From Owenia fusiformis (lineage: Eukaryota > Annelida > Polychaeta > Sabellida > Oweniidae): a stretch of DNA of 64,000 bases. Below the pieces are notes generated by a model, which saw only the letters and a program-made list of their open reading frames with translations, was not told the origin of the DNA and ran no database searches. Below, piece after piece: positions 27,901-35,700 of this stretch; positions within the stretch are counted from its first letter, which is position 1; each line of letters opens with the position of its first letter. The stretch lies in contig CAIIXF020000005.1 of the NCBI GenBank assembly GCA_903813345.2, positions 10,297,375-10,361,374 on the forward strand, in the 5' to 3' direction. The position numbers and the translations under genes are program-made.

Positions 27901-30026
27901 CATATGTTCAGATTTAATAGCTTTTCGCCATAACTAGACTAGATGTCTATCATGATCACATTTTGATGACAAAAAATTCAAATTGGACACTTTATTTTCA
28001 AAAATTTACCACTATCATCACTGTACATTCGGGGAATTTTTCAAGAAACTAAATTGATACGTGGTGATAGAGGCCTCGTGTGGAGACTATAGAAAATAAA
28101 TGATTTACCTTCGGTCTCTGGTCCTGACCTCAAGATAATAATGATAATTCGGATGACTTTTTTAAAAATAAAACTTTCTAAAAATAGTTTCTACTCAGGA
28201 ACATACAACAATTTTTGAACTAAAGACCGCTGTAGCGAAATAAAAGCGCGGGAAAGGTACACGCGCTGTGATTGACCACCTAGAAAATGAGATGGCTAAT
28301 GACAAAGGCAACTGAAGACATGTCAATCATTCAGTGATATTCCGATCAATAGAGCAAACCAAGAGGGATGTGTCAACGTCGGGGCTGGCGGATCTCGGGG
28401 TCTTCTCTCATGGTGCGTTCCCTCTCTGAAATGGACCCAAAAGGCTTTTGAGAAAATGGTCATTTTTGTAGACAATCGTGTCCTGATCTATATCTGTCTT
28501 GAAATGACTAAAAAAACGTCGCTTATCCACCAACCAAGTGTTCCTCACCAATCCATTTCAAATTAAAACCCAGTTCTCAAAGAAGTGAATATAGGCGGTA
28601 ATAATGCAAAACCTGTAAATAATATGATTGCATTCCATATTCGTCAAATTCTTCAAAAAACGAGACATCCACCGGCTAATATAAGTAGGCTACTTATCCA
28701 GGTACAGGACTACTTTAGCTGTAGTGTACTCTAACAAGTTACATCATAGACAAGGCATTAACATGCAAAATGTCACCACCTGCCATTCGTTACAGACGCT
28801 GTCACCGTCCACAAGTTGGACAATATGTCACCCAGCTGATGTCACCACTATTTTGGTGGTGGCATAAAAGTCCACAAATCAACATCAAGTCCTGCCTCGA
28901 GCCCATGTGACCCCCATCCTATTTCTCCAAAACAGGCATTAGACCGTGAAATAGATAGGAGAGGGTGTTCACTGAGAAAATGCGTGCCATTAATGCGCAG
29001 TCGCAGGCCTATACATGTACGTTTTACAAATATTTTAGGTGGCGTTTGTTATTCTTTTCTATTAAATCAACATAAAAAATTTAATTGTTCTCATTTGATA
29101 AAATGTACGAGCGTTCTCTCCTTCAAAGTGAAGCAGATTTTTTAAGAATTGATATCATATCTAATACTTTAAGTATTGTTAAATACAGTTCATTGATCTC
29201 TTGAAAACAATTAAGTTTAATCTTTAATCTTTAATTTACTAATCTTTAATCACATTAAAGGCTTAATATTACTTCAATTACAGAAATAAAAATATCTTTT
29301 TCATTTTTTCACTTTATGATATCGACCCCGTTCAATTGGAAAATATTATATAGACTGTGTTAGATAACATTCTCTTTTACATGAGAAATTTATTACTAGT
29401 AATTTATGAATAAATTTACCCGGTGCATCATCTGGTCGATTAATTTCTTGAACGAGAATCTCTTTCCAAAATTGTAATTGTATTTCTAAGCAACTTATCA
29501 ATAACGTAAACGACATATGATTTATTTTATGTTTTATAATATTACTATGTAAACAATGTTCAATCTTCACAGTATGTTAATACTAAGCTTATGATGCTAT
29601 CGTATATATCCTTAGCCAGCCAATTTGATGAAACCAAGACAAACTGCACACCAAAATACCCTCAAGTTTGTAGATCTTGGATTACATTAGCTGAAAGTCA
29701 AATATGACTTCATCCACTTATGGTACCTTTATAGAATACAGATAACATCAACTTGGTTGTGCAAGTTTATTGGTAACGTTTATAGACGGAAATACTTTTT
29801 ACATTGCCAGCCTTCAATATTGAGTTAAGATCGGGATCTAATGACCTACACCGGGATTCCCTATATTAATTGAACTATCGTCTCCCCCATTCCCCTACTC
29901 CCTCACCCCCGGGACACATACTCAGGACTAGCACTAGGGGTGTTTGTACCAACCTGTTGCTCCCAATACCCCGTACACGATGATAAGAAGCAGCACGGTG
30001 AATCTGCCGTATCCCCTTAGGAACAT
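316..30026 (-). CDS. VWDE-like secreted multidomain protein, 3' end beyond window
   Basis: Large extracellular protein resembling von Willebrand factor D and EGF domain-containing protein. Exons read on the minus strand, 5' to 3': 29954-30026, 21507-21583, 19476-19652, 18444-18860, 17610-17819, 15483-15610, 14998-15021, 11571-11659, 10980-11236, 10172-about 10310, 8784-8940, 7274-7449, 6395-6632, 5892-5968, 5379-5442, 4629-4746, 4239-4348, 3799-3898, 3474-3594, 3082-3236, 2635-2783, 2131-2283, 1172-1349, 744-934, 316-549. The order is signal peptide, LU module, C-x7-C modules, second LU module, more C-x7-C modules, VWD domain, EGF, IPT/TIG-like segment. From exon 11 onward every phase closes. 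The joins 3 to 4, 9 to 10 and 10 to 11 do not close with the sites I chose, so an exon or splice site there is wrong or missing. The last visible exon ends in a normal donor (GTGAGT), so the gene continues to the left. VWDE kinship is inferred from VWD plus EGF; the LU-rich N-terminus is unlike vertebrate VWDE as I know it. Confidence 0.75.
985..1145. mobile_element. Pogo-like non-autonomous repeat copy
   Basis: Words AAACTTGTTTATCCAAATACC, CACCTCACAATGTGAACAC, TTTTCTTGGTCCC and ATCTCCCATTTACTCA match the copies near 21850 and 56850. The family begins CAGTAAAACCTGTA, a terminus type seen in pogo/Tigger-derived MITEs; that link is inference. Confidence 0.5.
1172..3236 (-). CDS. VWDE-like exons 20-23: post-VWD region into EGF
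   Basis: Exons 3082-3236 (CDCAKPDIHDPRARKCGYD), 2635-2783 (DGELTANMDYGKYLTIVDL, with a dibasic FRRQ segment), 2131-2283 (IGWSGDWNETTAREFCDYY) and 1172-1349 (ends CVNQCSGRGNCTNG) close in phase. The last piece is the first half of a tenascin-type EGF repeat (C-x3-GRGNC), completed by the next exon. All four have consensus splice sites. Confidence 0.7.
1500..1655. repeat. Imperfect palindrome, MITE-like
   Basis: Left arm from about 1508 (GGCTACTAGTTTCGAATACA, then GGGTCTAGGCACAAACG) is mirrored by the right arm ending about 1648 (TTGTGCCTAGACCTAAGGGG, then GGATCTAGTAGCC). The loop is short. This looks like a small foldback or MITE in an intron of the VWDE-like gene. Confidence 0.6.
3474..5968 (-). 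CDS. VWDE-like exons 14-19: von Willebrand type D domain
   Basis: Exons 5892-5968, 5379-5442, 4629-4746, 4239-4348, 3799-3898 and 3474-3594 join without phase conflict. They encode the VWD start SINDPHITTFDN (family form GDPH-x-x-TFD), a central part with CNCAVAIRSGDSVLVID, and the end GLCGLYNGNSADDLMLPNG, which matches the GLCG-x-NG-x-x-x-DD signature of VWD modules, followed by LESWR. VWD domains form large disulphide-rich extracellular modules, often with a calcium site near GLCG-x-x-DD. Confidence 0.85.
3627..3692. repeat. Three-copy 23-bp tandem repeat
   Basis: Three near-perfect copies of TTAGGGCATGATTTGGAT plus a short T-rich spacer lie next to the acceptor of the VWDE-like exon at 3474-3594. 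Confidence 0.7.
4838..5370. repeat. Minisatellite, about 35-bp unit with 105-bp higher-order period
   Basis: Repeats of TGTACAATGTCAAGACATGT followed by variants of GTCAAGGCAGTA or GTCATGACAATGTA. Every third unit is more alike, giving a 105-bp period. On the minus strand the array begins 8 bases inside the intron after the VWDE-like exon 5379-5442. The open frames through it are a by-product of a unit length divisible by three. Confidence 0.85.
6140..6260. mobile_element. TGTCACCAC-family short element
   Basis: Copy of a family of about 120-180 bp. It has ACCACCTGCCATTTGTAACA, CACCAACCACCAA and the end GATGTCACCACTTGTGGTG. It is partial at its left end. Confidence 0.55.
6395..7449 (-). CDS. 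VWDE-like exons 12-13: region preceding the VWD domain
   Basis: Exon 7274-7449 encodes VHNNSGSIVLDEGGPPEYLN and later SPTQICQAIANDHPDC; exon 6395-6632 encodes CMTSGDPISQVIIGKHDFQF and later a beta-rich stretch (LNLNVNLGGSEHRFESLTIK). Phases close (2 to 1, then 0). No named domain is visible. By position it matches the segment before VWD in VWDE-type proteins. Confidence 0.6.
7095..7245. mobile_element. TGTCACCAC-family short element
   Basis: Starts AACAAGGCATTAACATGCAA then AATGTCACCATC, with TTTGTGACAGACACC inside and TGTCACCACTTATGG at the right end. It is close to the VWDE-like exon 12 donor. Confidence 0.65.
7755..8705. repeat. Minisatellite of AAGTGGAACACC units with 278-bp higher-order repeat
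   Basis: Units of GTAAGTGGAACACCTGTG, CCTAATAATTGGAACAC and TTTTCAAGATCCAGTTACCC recur. Whole 278-bp blocks repeat nearly exactly (starts offset 7902, 8180, 8458). The words match the termini of the pogo-like family listed elsewhere, so the array probably grew from one such insertion. It fills the intron between VWDE-like exons 11 and 12. Confidence 0.85.
8784..10310 (-). CDS. VWDE-like exons 10-11: further C-x7-C modules
   Basis: Exon 10 (10172 to about 10310) encodes QQCVLSNLTGCEHH and continues to RRIPDDKCNEHGIQ. Exon 11 (8784-8940) encodes TRCIEESKVGC and continues to LGPDKCYWMRVLNQGRK. Both show C-x7-C followed 18-25 residues later by D-K-C, so they are clearly related to each other and to exons 4-6. 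Exon 11 ends at AAG with donor GTGGGT and joins exon 12 in phase 0. The 5' boundary of exon 10 and the 10 to 11 junction are uncertain because phases do not close; exon 10 may end at CAG before GTACCT or at GGAG before GTCAGC. Confidence 0.5.
9177..9352. mobile_element. Short element with TAGCCAGG / CCTGGCTA ends
   Basis: Left end CATAGCCAGGGGG and right end AATCCTGGCTATAGG are inverted. Inside are G-rich and C-rich tracts and the words TCAAAATCATGCGG and AAGTGACCCCC. Related copies lie at 15735-15892 and 63005-63195, and the 22967-25628 element has similar ends. Confidence 0.6.
10005..10135. repeat. Small inverted repeat around C/G tracts
   Basis: CTTGCTTCAAGAC-x5-GGACCCCC (10028-10050) is mirrored by GGGGGGGTCCAGGGTCTTGA (about 10093-10115) and AGCAAAACTAG. 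This resembles a short MITE beside VWDE-like exon 10. Confidence 0.5.
10330..10516. repeat. 37-bp tandem repeat, about 5 copies
   Basis: Copies of ACATTACCTACTTTCATCAA followed by TACATTATGATTCATGA, with one copy shortened by loss of CTAC. It abuts the presumed acceptor of VWDE-like exon 10. Confidence 0.8.
10980..11659 (-). CDS. VWDE-like exons 8-9: second LU module
   Basis: Exon 11571-11659 encodes GMRCYKCDGAANNTMC and continues to YVPDRQ. Exon 10980-11236 continues with FCYTSVDADENG, then KGCTSPSTCW, and CKHCCQGMLCN. This repeats the LU cysteine pattern of exons 2-3 (C-x2-C near the start, CC-x4-CN at the end). The remainder of exon 9 (PCRAEKAQQC and beyond) begins another cysteine module. 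The acceptor TTTTGTAG and donor GTAAGT of exon 9 are good. Confidence 0.7.
12225..13260. repeat. Minisatellite of 52-53 bp units with about 515-bp higher-order repeat
   Basis: About twenty copies of CATTTCCATTCATACTACAG followed by AAAGCTT(C/G)AATC and AAAAGGAG(C/T)CACC. Two unit types alternate (CTTATAC with GCCACCC; CTATATAC with GTCACCAA). The block from about 12273 is repeated from about 12788 with the same order of unit types. A lone diverged unit sits at 14290-14330. The long open frames in three phases are artefacts of the repeat. Confidence 0.9.
14998..15021 (-). CDS. VWDE-like exon 7: 24-nt micro-exon
   Basis: A 24-nt segment lies between TTTTTCAG and GTGAGT. It completes the phase-1 codon from exon 6 to give Glu, encodes NSTLSYR, and leaves one base that pairs with the start of exon 8 to give Gly. 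The consensus splice sites and matching phases on both sides support it. It contributes an N-glycosylation sequon just before the second LU module. Confidence 0.5.
15225..15415. repeat. About 33-bp tandem repeat, five degenerate copies
   Basis: Units read GTTTCCCTTTAAGAACAAC then TATTTAGGCATA. It lies in the VWDE-like intron between exons 6 and 7. Confidence 0.75.
15483..18860 (-). CDS. VWDE-like exons 4-6: C-x7-C modules and mucin-like linker
   Basis: Exons 18444-18860, 17610-17819 and 15483-15610 join in consistent phases. Each carries a C-x7-C pair: CVRRVTRDC, CVEVNMAGC and CIRESTPGC, followed by a stretch with helical character and further cysteines (for example LAELQPQC). I read these as diverged repeats of one small disulphide-rich module; I cannot name a Pfam family with confidence. 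Exon 4 also encodes a long Ser/Thr-rich stretch (many TT, SS and TST runs) between its Cys segments, consistent with an O-glycosylated linker. Several N-x-S/T sequons are present. The join from exon 3 to exon 4 does not close in phase. Confidence 0.6.
15735..15892. mobile_element. TAGCCAGG-family element, second copy
   Basis: Shares TCAAAATCATGCAG, GCACTTTTTA, AAAGTGACCCC, a long C tract and the end TTGGCAAATCCTGGCTAT with the 9177-9352 copy. The left terminus appears eroded. Confidence 0.55.
16735..17465. repeat. 22-bp minisatellite, over 30 copies
   Basis: Unit ACAGGTAAACCTCTCATG plus four variable bases (TCAT, CAAT, CCTT, CCAT). The array shows many one- or two-base variants and a few shortened units. 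It lies in the intron between VWDE-like exons 5 and 6. Confidence 0.9.
18268..18412. mobile_element. Pogo-like non-autonomous repeat copy
   Basis: Starts ACAGTAAAACCTGTAATGTG and ends ACACAGGTTTTGCTGTATA, which is inverted relative to the start, so both ends of the element are present. Internal words include GAACGCCTC and TTTCACATTC. Confidence 0.6.
19476..21583 (-). CDS. VWDE-like exons 2-3: first Ly6/uPAR (LU) module
   Basis: Exon 21507-21583 encodes GLECYHCKAGPEKNC and continues to TCKVSET. Exon 19476-19652 begins QCVTIFE and ends with KKQSCRTGC, then CTECCNGSLCN. The C-x2-C start, the spacing of later cysteines and the final CC-x4-CN are the signature of LU three-finger modules, which act outside the cell in protein binding. 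Both exons have clean acceptor and donor sites (TTCCAG, GTAAGT; TTTTTAG, GTATGC) and the join is phase 0. The 1.8-kb intron between them carries a hAT-like element with a nested mariner. Confidence 0.7.
19761..21175. mobile_element. hAT-like non-autonomous element with 7-bp target duplication
   Basis: The ends are CAGGCCTGTCAACT and its inverse AGTTGACAGGCCTG. The flanks are identical on both sides, TAATAAG at 19754-19760 and 21176-21182. CAG-starting short TIRs with a 7-8 bp duplication suggest a hAT-type MITE. It contains a mariner-like insertion (20092-21142) that makes up most of its length. Confidence 0.7.
20092..21142 (-). mobile_element. Degraded mariner-like element nested in the hAT-like element
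   Basis: Nearly perfect 39-bp terminal inverted repeats start CAGGGTGATCAATAAATAAG; each end is flanked by TA, as expected for Tc1/mariner. On the minus strand, around 20690-20500, conceptual translation across frames shows DNALSHNAIL, then YSPDLSPYDF, which match the mariner transposase catalytic block (DNA-x-x-H and PYSPDL-x-P-x-D). Stops and frameshifts interrupt it, so it is a dead copy. Confidence 0.75.
21608..21765. mobile_element. TGTCACCAC-family short element
   Basis: Starts AACAAGGCATTAACATG, then TTGTTACAGACACCGAACGC and AACCACCAAACACTG, and ends TGTCACCAC...TGGTGGTGATG. Confidence 0.65.
21850..21985. mobile_element. Pogo-like non-autonomous repeat copy
   Basis: Starts ACAGTAAAACCTGTATATATC and continues TTAATTGGAACATTTCTC and TTTTTCTTGGTCC. 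The 3' end is not clear. Confidence 0.55.
22967..25628. mobile_element. 2.66-kb TIR element with GTAGCCAG ends
   Basis: Left end CATAGCCGTAGCCAGCGGGG and right end ATCCTGGCTACGCCACTG are inverted, with GAACCCCCGGTC near both ends. AATTT flanks both sides (22962-22966, 25629-25633). No intact transposase is seen. Subterminal inverted copies of AAATATTTCTT then GGACGTCC occur near 24250 and 24795. It sits in the 8.4-kb first visible intron of the VWDE-like gene. Confidence 0.6.
23452..24212. mobile_element. 761-bp TIR element nested in the 2.66-kb element
   Basis: Ends AGGG(A/G)ACATGGGGCAAAA and its inverse are flanked by TA on both sides (23450-23451, 24213-24214). The core word GGGGCAAAACGGCCC recurs internally at about 23580 and inverted at about 23828 and 24170, giving a subterminal motif array. 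No coding capacity was recognised. Confidence 0.7.
27153..27715. mobile_element. Foldback element, two 250-bp arms
   Basis: From the outside in, the left arm reads TTATCCCGTTCCCGGACTAT, then GATTACAACATGGGAGAATT, ACCTACTTCAATA, and GTCTGGGTTTATCGGCAGAAC. The right arm has all four in inverse order and orientation (GTTCTGCCGATATACCCAGAC, then TTGAGGTAGGT and so on). Nearly the whole element is an imperfect inverted repeat. Confidence 0.75.
28748..28870. mobile_element. TGTCACCAC-family short element
   Basis: Starts GACAAGGCATTAACATGCAA, then TGTCACCACCTGCCATTCG and ends GATGTCACCAC...GGTGGTGGCAT. It is a compact copy of about 120 bp. Confidence 0.65.
29954..30026 (-). CDS. VWDE-like exon 1: start codon and signal peptide
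   Basis: ATG at 30026-30024 opens a 24-codon exon with a basic N-terminus (MFLRGYGR) followed by a hydrophobic core (FTVLLLIIVYGVLGA), a textbook secretory signal peptide. The exon ends in phase 1 at a GTTGGT donor. The next coding exon I recognise is 8.4 kb away (21507-21583) and begins with the two bases that complete a Gly codon in front of an LU-type LECYHC motif. Small unrecognised exons in this long intron cannot be excluded. Confidence 0.7.
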
Positions 30027-30834
30027 AATCCCTTGTCTTGCAGCATCGTACACAAGGTTAAGTTATTGCATCCATTTGTATTCACGGTCCACTTTTCATT
30101 CCACCCTACACGTAACGTCGTTGTTTGATAACAATGGAATCTATTACAGTGTCTTAAGACATTATCTCACCCTTATTGTGTATGTTTCAAACATTATTGA
30201 CATAGAAATGTTGAAAAAATCTAGTAATCCCAATTCCGTTAATCTGTAAATCCGTCGGGTCAAGTTAATCCAGTATGTTAATCCGAAATGGAGTTAGGCC
30301 TAATCTACACGTTGTATTGATCAGCTGTAACCATCGTAGCTGACATATTTCCTTTTGGTGGTTACTCACTATCTAAACAACCATGAATTAACTTCAATGT
30401 AAATTATGTTTCTTCAGTTAAAAAATCCTTTTATTTTTCAAGTCCAATAAAAATGGCATTCAAGAAGTTAGTATAAATCACAAAAAGCCTAAATTGAATA
30501 CAAACAGCCGCTTAAAGGGGGCTGTTATTATATATCGTGTAGGAAACTCAATCTATTCTTGATGTGGTTGGTCTTATGAGTATTGATTATTGCTAAACAT
30601 AGGCCATAGGCGTAGGTACACAGTTCATTCTCTTATCATTGATAAAATAGAGAACCACACCCGCATGTACAAATATAATGTCAATAACCCACACTCGATA
30701 CGATGAAAAACTATTATGTATGTTTAGTCTACCAGGAACTAGATCCCGGTACAATTAAAAATGTTTATAGGTAGGGAATGTTTAAAGAATATTGAAAATA
30801 AACGAGTTTTTCAATCAAACGTTTTCCAAGAAAC

Positions 30835-31045
30835 ATTTAAAGCAAAACCTGTCTTATCCGAACGCCAGTGGGACCGGCTAAAATGTTCGGACGGCAAGTT
30901 TTCACATTTCTTGGTTCCTCTTAACAAGGCCGGGGTCAATGTCGGAGGGTCATTGGGATATTACAAAACGAGGACTCAAAGAAAGTGTTCATATTGCGAG
31001 GTGTTAGGATGGCAGAGGTGTTCAGATTTATAGGTTTTACTTTAC
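30835..31045. mobile_element. Pogo-like non-autonomous repeat copy
   Basis: Starts AAAACCTGTCTTATCCGAAC, has GGACCGGCTAAAATGTTC and TTTCTTGGTTCCTC, and ends TGTTCAGATTTATAGGTTTTAC, the inverted terminus. It is in the intergenic region upstream of INTS4. Confidence 0.6.
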
Positions 31046-31884
31046 AAAGTGGTTTGCCTGCCTTCGTTTTTTATTTCTTTAAAAAAATACTGTATGCTAT
31101 AACAAATGCAAGTACAAATACTGAATTTGATATGTTGCACCACCCGTTAAAATGTTAAAGGTCTTTAAAAATGTTATTAATCAGGAAAATCAGTACTTGA
31201 AAACCTTTGCTAAGGGCCGAAAAAACTCCACCCCAGTACGGATCGAACCATGGATTTACTGAACCGAATCAACGTAATGAGATGCCGGCTCAGACTTTTA
31301 GTAATTACCCCGGAGTATTCCACATCCCTGAGCGTAGAGTGTATTTCCCAGCAAATGGAGCCGCAAACGAATGCAAACTAGGGATTGTAGTTTTTATGTG
31401 GATTCATAACATGACTTAAATATTTTAAATAAACGTATTACACTTAGCTATCTTTCTCAGATAAAAAGATTAGACTGAATTTCCTGAGAATCAAAATATT
31501 GATCATATTATGTCCCTCCTGAGGGAAAAATAGGAAATTCACCTGCACACATTTATCAATTTTAGGAAACTTCACTTCAAAAATGAGCATTATAACAATT
31601 CATATTAAGTAGTAAGTAACAATTAAATGCTATAAAAAAGTAACACAGCATATTGTCAAATGAAAATAAAGCAAGGGGAAGTAACAAATATGCAAATTAA
31701 TTTACCCAATCGGCCATTTTGAATGGCACTTCCTCTGGGTCTGTAAACAAATAATTTTCAATCTCAAATTTTAACATATGTGGGCCATATGAGTCTAAAT
31801 ATTTTCATTCCAAATTTCAAAATAATTTCAGACGAGAGGATATAGTCTAGATAAAAAGATGGCTAAAAACTTGAAATTCCTAAA

Positions 31885-32535
31885 TTAGTGCATGGGCTTT
31901 CAACTAGAAGGGTATGCAACTCTATGTAATAACATGAGACCTTCAAAATGAGCAATGACATGCTTCCCTTTTATGGCAATATTTCAAAAAGTATTTGATA
32001 CATGTATATGTTTAAGTATTATTTTGAATAAAAATCAATTTTTAATATGATTTAAGCATAAAATATATTCAATATCATATAAAAGTAAACAAAAGAGACC
32101 AATAAGAATAAGAGTTATCAAGATGTTCTCTTTGAGTATTGCATTGTGGGTAATTATTCAAGAACACATTCCAATAAAAACATAATTTGTGGGAGAATGT
32201 TCACTCTCTGTATTGTCATAATTATGATGAATTCCAATTTTTATTAAATTATCAAGATGTATGTAGAAGATCATGTTTTTATTTTTGAGTTATTTCTTTT
32301 AATCATCAATAAAAAGTACAAAATAAGATTTTCTTGGAATGTGTACATTCTCCAATTTTGAAAACCCATGGCAATCATTCTGATTTATCAGAGTCCCTCT
32401 TTACCTAACGTTTTTGAGAGAACTGAACTATTCCAAAAGGATAGTAAAGGCTGTGGATCCCACAATGCATGGCAATGTTTATGTATGAAATATGGGAAGT
32501 TGCCTACCCTTCTAGTTGAAAGCCCATGATTAGTG
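31885..32535. mobile_element. Inverted repeat of about 650 bp upstream of INTS4
   Basis: CATGGGCTTTCAACTAGAAG then GGTATGCAAC (about 31892) is mirrored by GTTGCCTACCCTTCTAGTTG then AAAGCCCATG (about 32500-32529). Inner parts also pair loosely (GCATTGTGGG near 32145 with CCCACAATGC near 32460; CATTCCAATAAAAACAT near 32170 with ATGTTTTTATTTTTGA near 32273). It is a foldback-type element about 240 bp from the INTS4 start. Confidence 0.65.
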
Positions 32536-32766
32536 GTTGCAGGCAGTGCAGTGGAATCGTATCTACCATGGGCATTCAATAGAAAGCCCATGTATCTACT
32601 TACTTCGCAAATAGTCCGATTTGGATTATTCTATAAATTAATTTTATTTAGCTCAACTAAATATACTTCATAATCAGGTTAAACAAATAAATCCGTAGAA
32701 AGGGGCGTGACTTTTATTGGGCTTTAAATTAAATACGAAACTTGTTTTATTTAGCGCTAGCTCAGC

Positions 32767-35700
32767 ATGGCCGCTGTCCTGAAAAAGCGAGCTCTCGCAG
32801 AGTTTAGTCAAGTTATTCAGGTATGTATTGTATATAAAGATATCTTTGGATATTTATCACTTTCAAAACAACACAGAGGTTAATTTGACATATAATCTAG
32901 GTATGTTGTAAACGAATAAATGAACGAAACTCAAAAACAAAAGTCCATAAATTGCATTACTCAATTATCGCCCATGTTATGAAGAAGTTATGTTGATTTA
33001 TCGAATCCTACCACTTTAGATTGTGGACCACAAACGTAGTGGGGGTCAGGGGTGGATCTGGGAACCAACAACGGGCGGGGGGTAAATTTCAGGTCAGAGA
33101 AAACAACCTAAAAATTTAGTGGGCCCAAATTTAGAAATTTGGCCTGAAATTAAAAAATAAGGCCTCAAAAGGCCCAGTAATGATCAAAAAGGCCCACTTT
33201 TCGGGGCCTTAAGTCCTTTTTTGCTGCCAATTTTTTTCTAGTCCACCCAAGGGGGGGGGGGGCGTGCCCTTTCAACGGCTCTAGTAATAACGAAATAATG
33301 AAATGTAACCATGCACAAAGGTAAGCAAGCGCAAAAATGAATTGACTTCCTTTCCATAATTCTTGATGGTTTTCTGTAATACATTCATTTATAACTACTA
33401 CTAGACTCTCACTGGTCTGTATCTTAGCAGATCAGACTCTCCGTCATCCATGTTATATCTGTGTAACGTCTATGTAATTGTTATTATAATATTATTGCAG
33501 GAACCTCCTAAACCGCCTCTAAAAAGACTACGCATAACACAGAAGCAAAAATCTATTGAGCCAGAAATCATTTTGAACAATGCATCTTCAAGCCAGGAAA
33601 CTTTAGAACAACTTCAAAATTTCTCCCAAAACCAGCTCCCAGTATCTTGTGAATATATAGATGGTATATTACGTGCCTTACTGGACCATTGCTGCAAGAG
33701 TAAACATGCCGCAGTTAGGGCAAAGATCGCTTCCCTCGTGGCTCAACTTGTCGCAACGGAGGGCTTCAACCCTGCAGCTGTACCGGATGATATTATACCT
33801 CTTCTCAAAAATGAAGGTAGCGTAGTAAAAATACCAATTGCAATTCTGACTAAGACCCATTAAAAACTTTATATCACAAATTTTCTTAATGAAGAGCAAC
33901 CATTGTTTTGCTTGGTGCAAATTCAAGAAATATGTTAGCAGTTGGGAAATTTCGTATTTAAAAAAATTCATTTTATTTCAGAGTCTCATGTAGTGAAGTC
34001 TCAGTATATCATGTGTTTGTTATCTATTGGAAAAGCTCTACCACAAGATACTAAGCTACACCAGGTTCTGGTACAATCTGCTAAACAGGTAACATACATG
34101 TATTATACAGGGTCCCGAAAGTATGCCCCCCCCCTAGGCAGACATACACCAATGTTCCCATAGTATGTGTCATATTTCATTTCAAAGCTCATCCAAAGTT
34201 ACATTGATTTGCCAAGTATCATCGTTCAACTTACAAATGGGAAAAAGGTACAGGCATTTCAAGGTGTTTGGCCATCCTGCAAACACCGCTAACCTGAATG
34301 TGAACAAAAAATGGGTGCTATCATTAAAAAAAGAGAGGATGGATATTAAGTTGTAAAAATAGGTCAGTAAGGGCAGATACTCCAAGGAAACTCTTCTAAA
34401 ATGGCTTAAAAAGGTTTTATGAGGATTATTAATTGCCATACCCCTATTTGCAGTGTATTCAAGGTCATATCTGTAAAGAATTGCTGCTGTTAACATGGCC
34501 AAGGGAGATGCGGCGACTATTAATTTTGTGTAAAACTAAACTTTAATTTTGGTAAAACACTACATTTTGAAATGTGTGTAACTTTTTCCCGTTTGTGAGT
34601 TGAACCATGTTACTTGGCAAATCAATGTAACTTTGGACAAGCTTTAAAATGATATATAATACATACGTCAGGAGTAGATAACTGGGCCAGACGGGTTTGG
34701 TTACACACGTGGTAACTTATTGTTATTGTCTCCAACTTTTTTGTGGACGGTGCTCTATGGGTGGTATTTGGAGTTCTGTATCTGTAACAAATGGCAGGTG
34801 TTGACATTTTGTATTTTAATCCCTTGTTTTAATTTTTTTATCAACAATTTTTATGGCCATTAATCCATATAAGTACAGGTCATATATGCATTTTACTTGG
34901 GAATAAAAGATGGACATCTTTCATCATTTGAAATTATTTTCTTTTAGAATCTGAACGATACCAGTCACCTTGTGAGATGCAAATGTCTTGATTTGATTGG
35001 CTGGCTTGGGTCACCTGACCAGCGTCTTGCTGAGGAGAGCCAATCAGGGAAGAGCACACAAAGAGTTCTGGGGGAGTTTACACATGACCAGGACCCGAGA
35101 GTTAGAACATGTGCTTTTCAGGCCATGGTAAAATATCTGCTTTCTCTATCATATATCTGACATAGGTTTTTCAAAAAATATTTGCCACACTGGATAAATC
35201 TTTTCAGGGGGCCTTAATATGTAATTTACTTTATACATACAGTTTAGATACTGATCAACATTTAAAGAATTATATACACTATGTAATCTGGGGGCCATTA
35301 ACAGAAACTTCGTAAAGTTAAGATTTCGTAAAGTCCATTGTTCTCTAACTGTGACGTCATTATATCCATGGTTACAACAGTTGATTTACAAATTCGTAAC
35401 TTTACGAAGTTTCTGTTAATGACCCCCTTGGTAACAACTTGTCTGATTATAAAGAAACAAACTGAGATAATATTTTGATATTATAAGCATTTATATATAT
35501 ATATGTTAATTTAAGGTATGTTCATGTATACTATGTACATGTACATATTGGTCTATCCCTCATAGTCACGATATTATGGCAATTTACAAAACATGCTCAA
35601 AATGATGAAATGTACCTCACTGACTGTACATAAATCCCTCCAGATTATTATCTTTGGGGCGTATCTTCTACACTAACTACCCTTGAAACTTTGAAACAAG

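Larger units (their letters stand above)
25634..29953. other. 3' part of the long VWDE-like intron, no exon seen
   Basis: Apart from the foldback element (27153-27715) and one TGTCACCAC-family copy (28748-28870), this AT-rich stretch has no ORF with convincing composition or splice context on either strand. Small exons could be missed. Confidence 0.4.
30027..32766. other. Divergent intergenic region between VWDE-like gene and INTS4
   Basis: About 2.7 kb separating two head-to-head starts. It must hold both promoters, but I see no TATA box or initiator I would defend. It contains a pogo-like repeat copy (about 30835-31045), a short stretch at about 31205-31300 with a tRNA B-box-like word on the minus strand, and a large inverted repeat (31885-32535). 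The ORFs here are short and look non-coding. Confidence 0.5.

Noticed and set aside
31205-31300. Possible tRNA gene or tRNA-derived SINE
   Set aside because: A B-box-like word (GGTTCGATCC on the minus strand) is present, but I could not fold a cloverleaf or find a matching A box and CCA-side stem.
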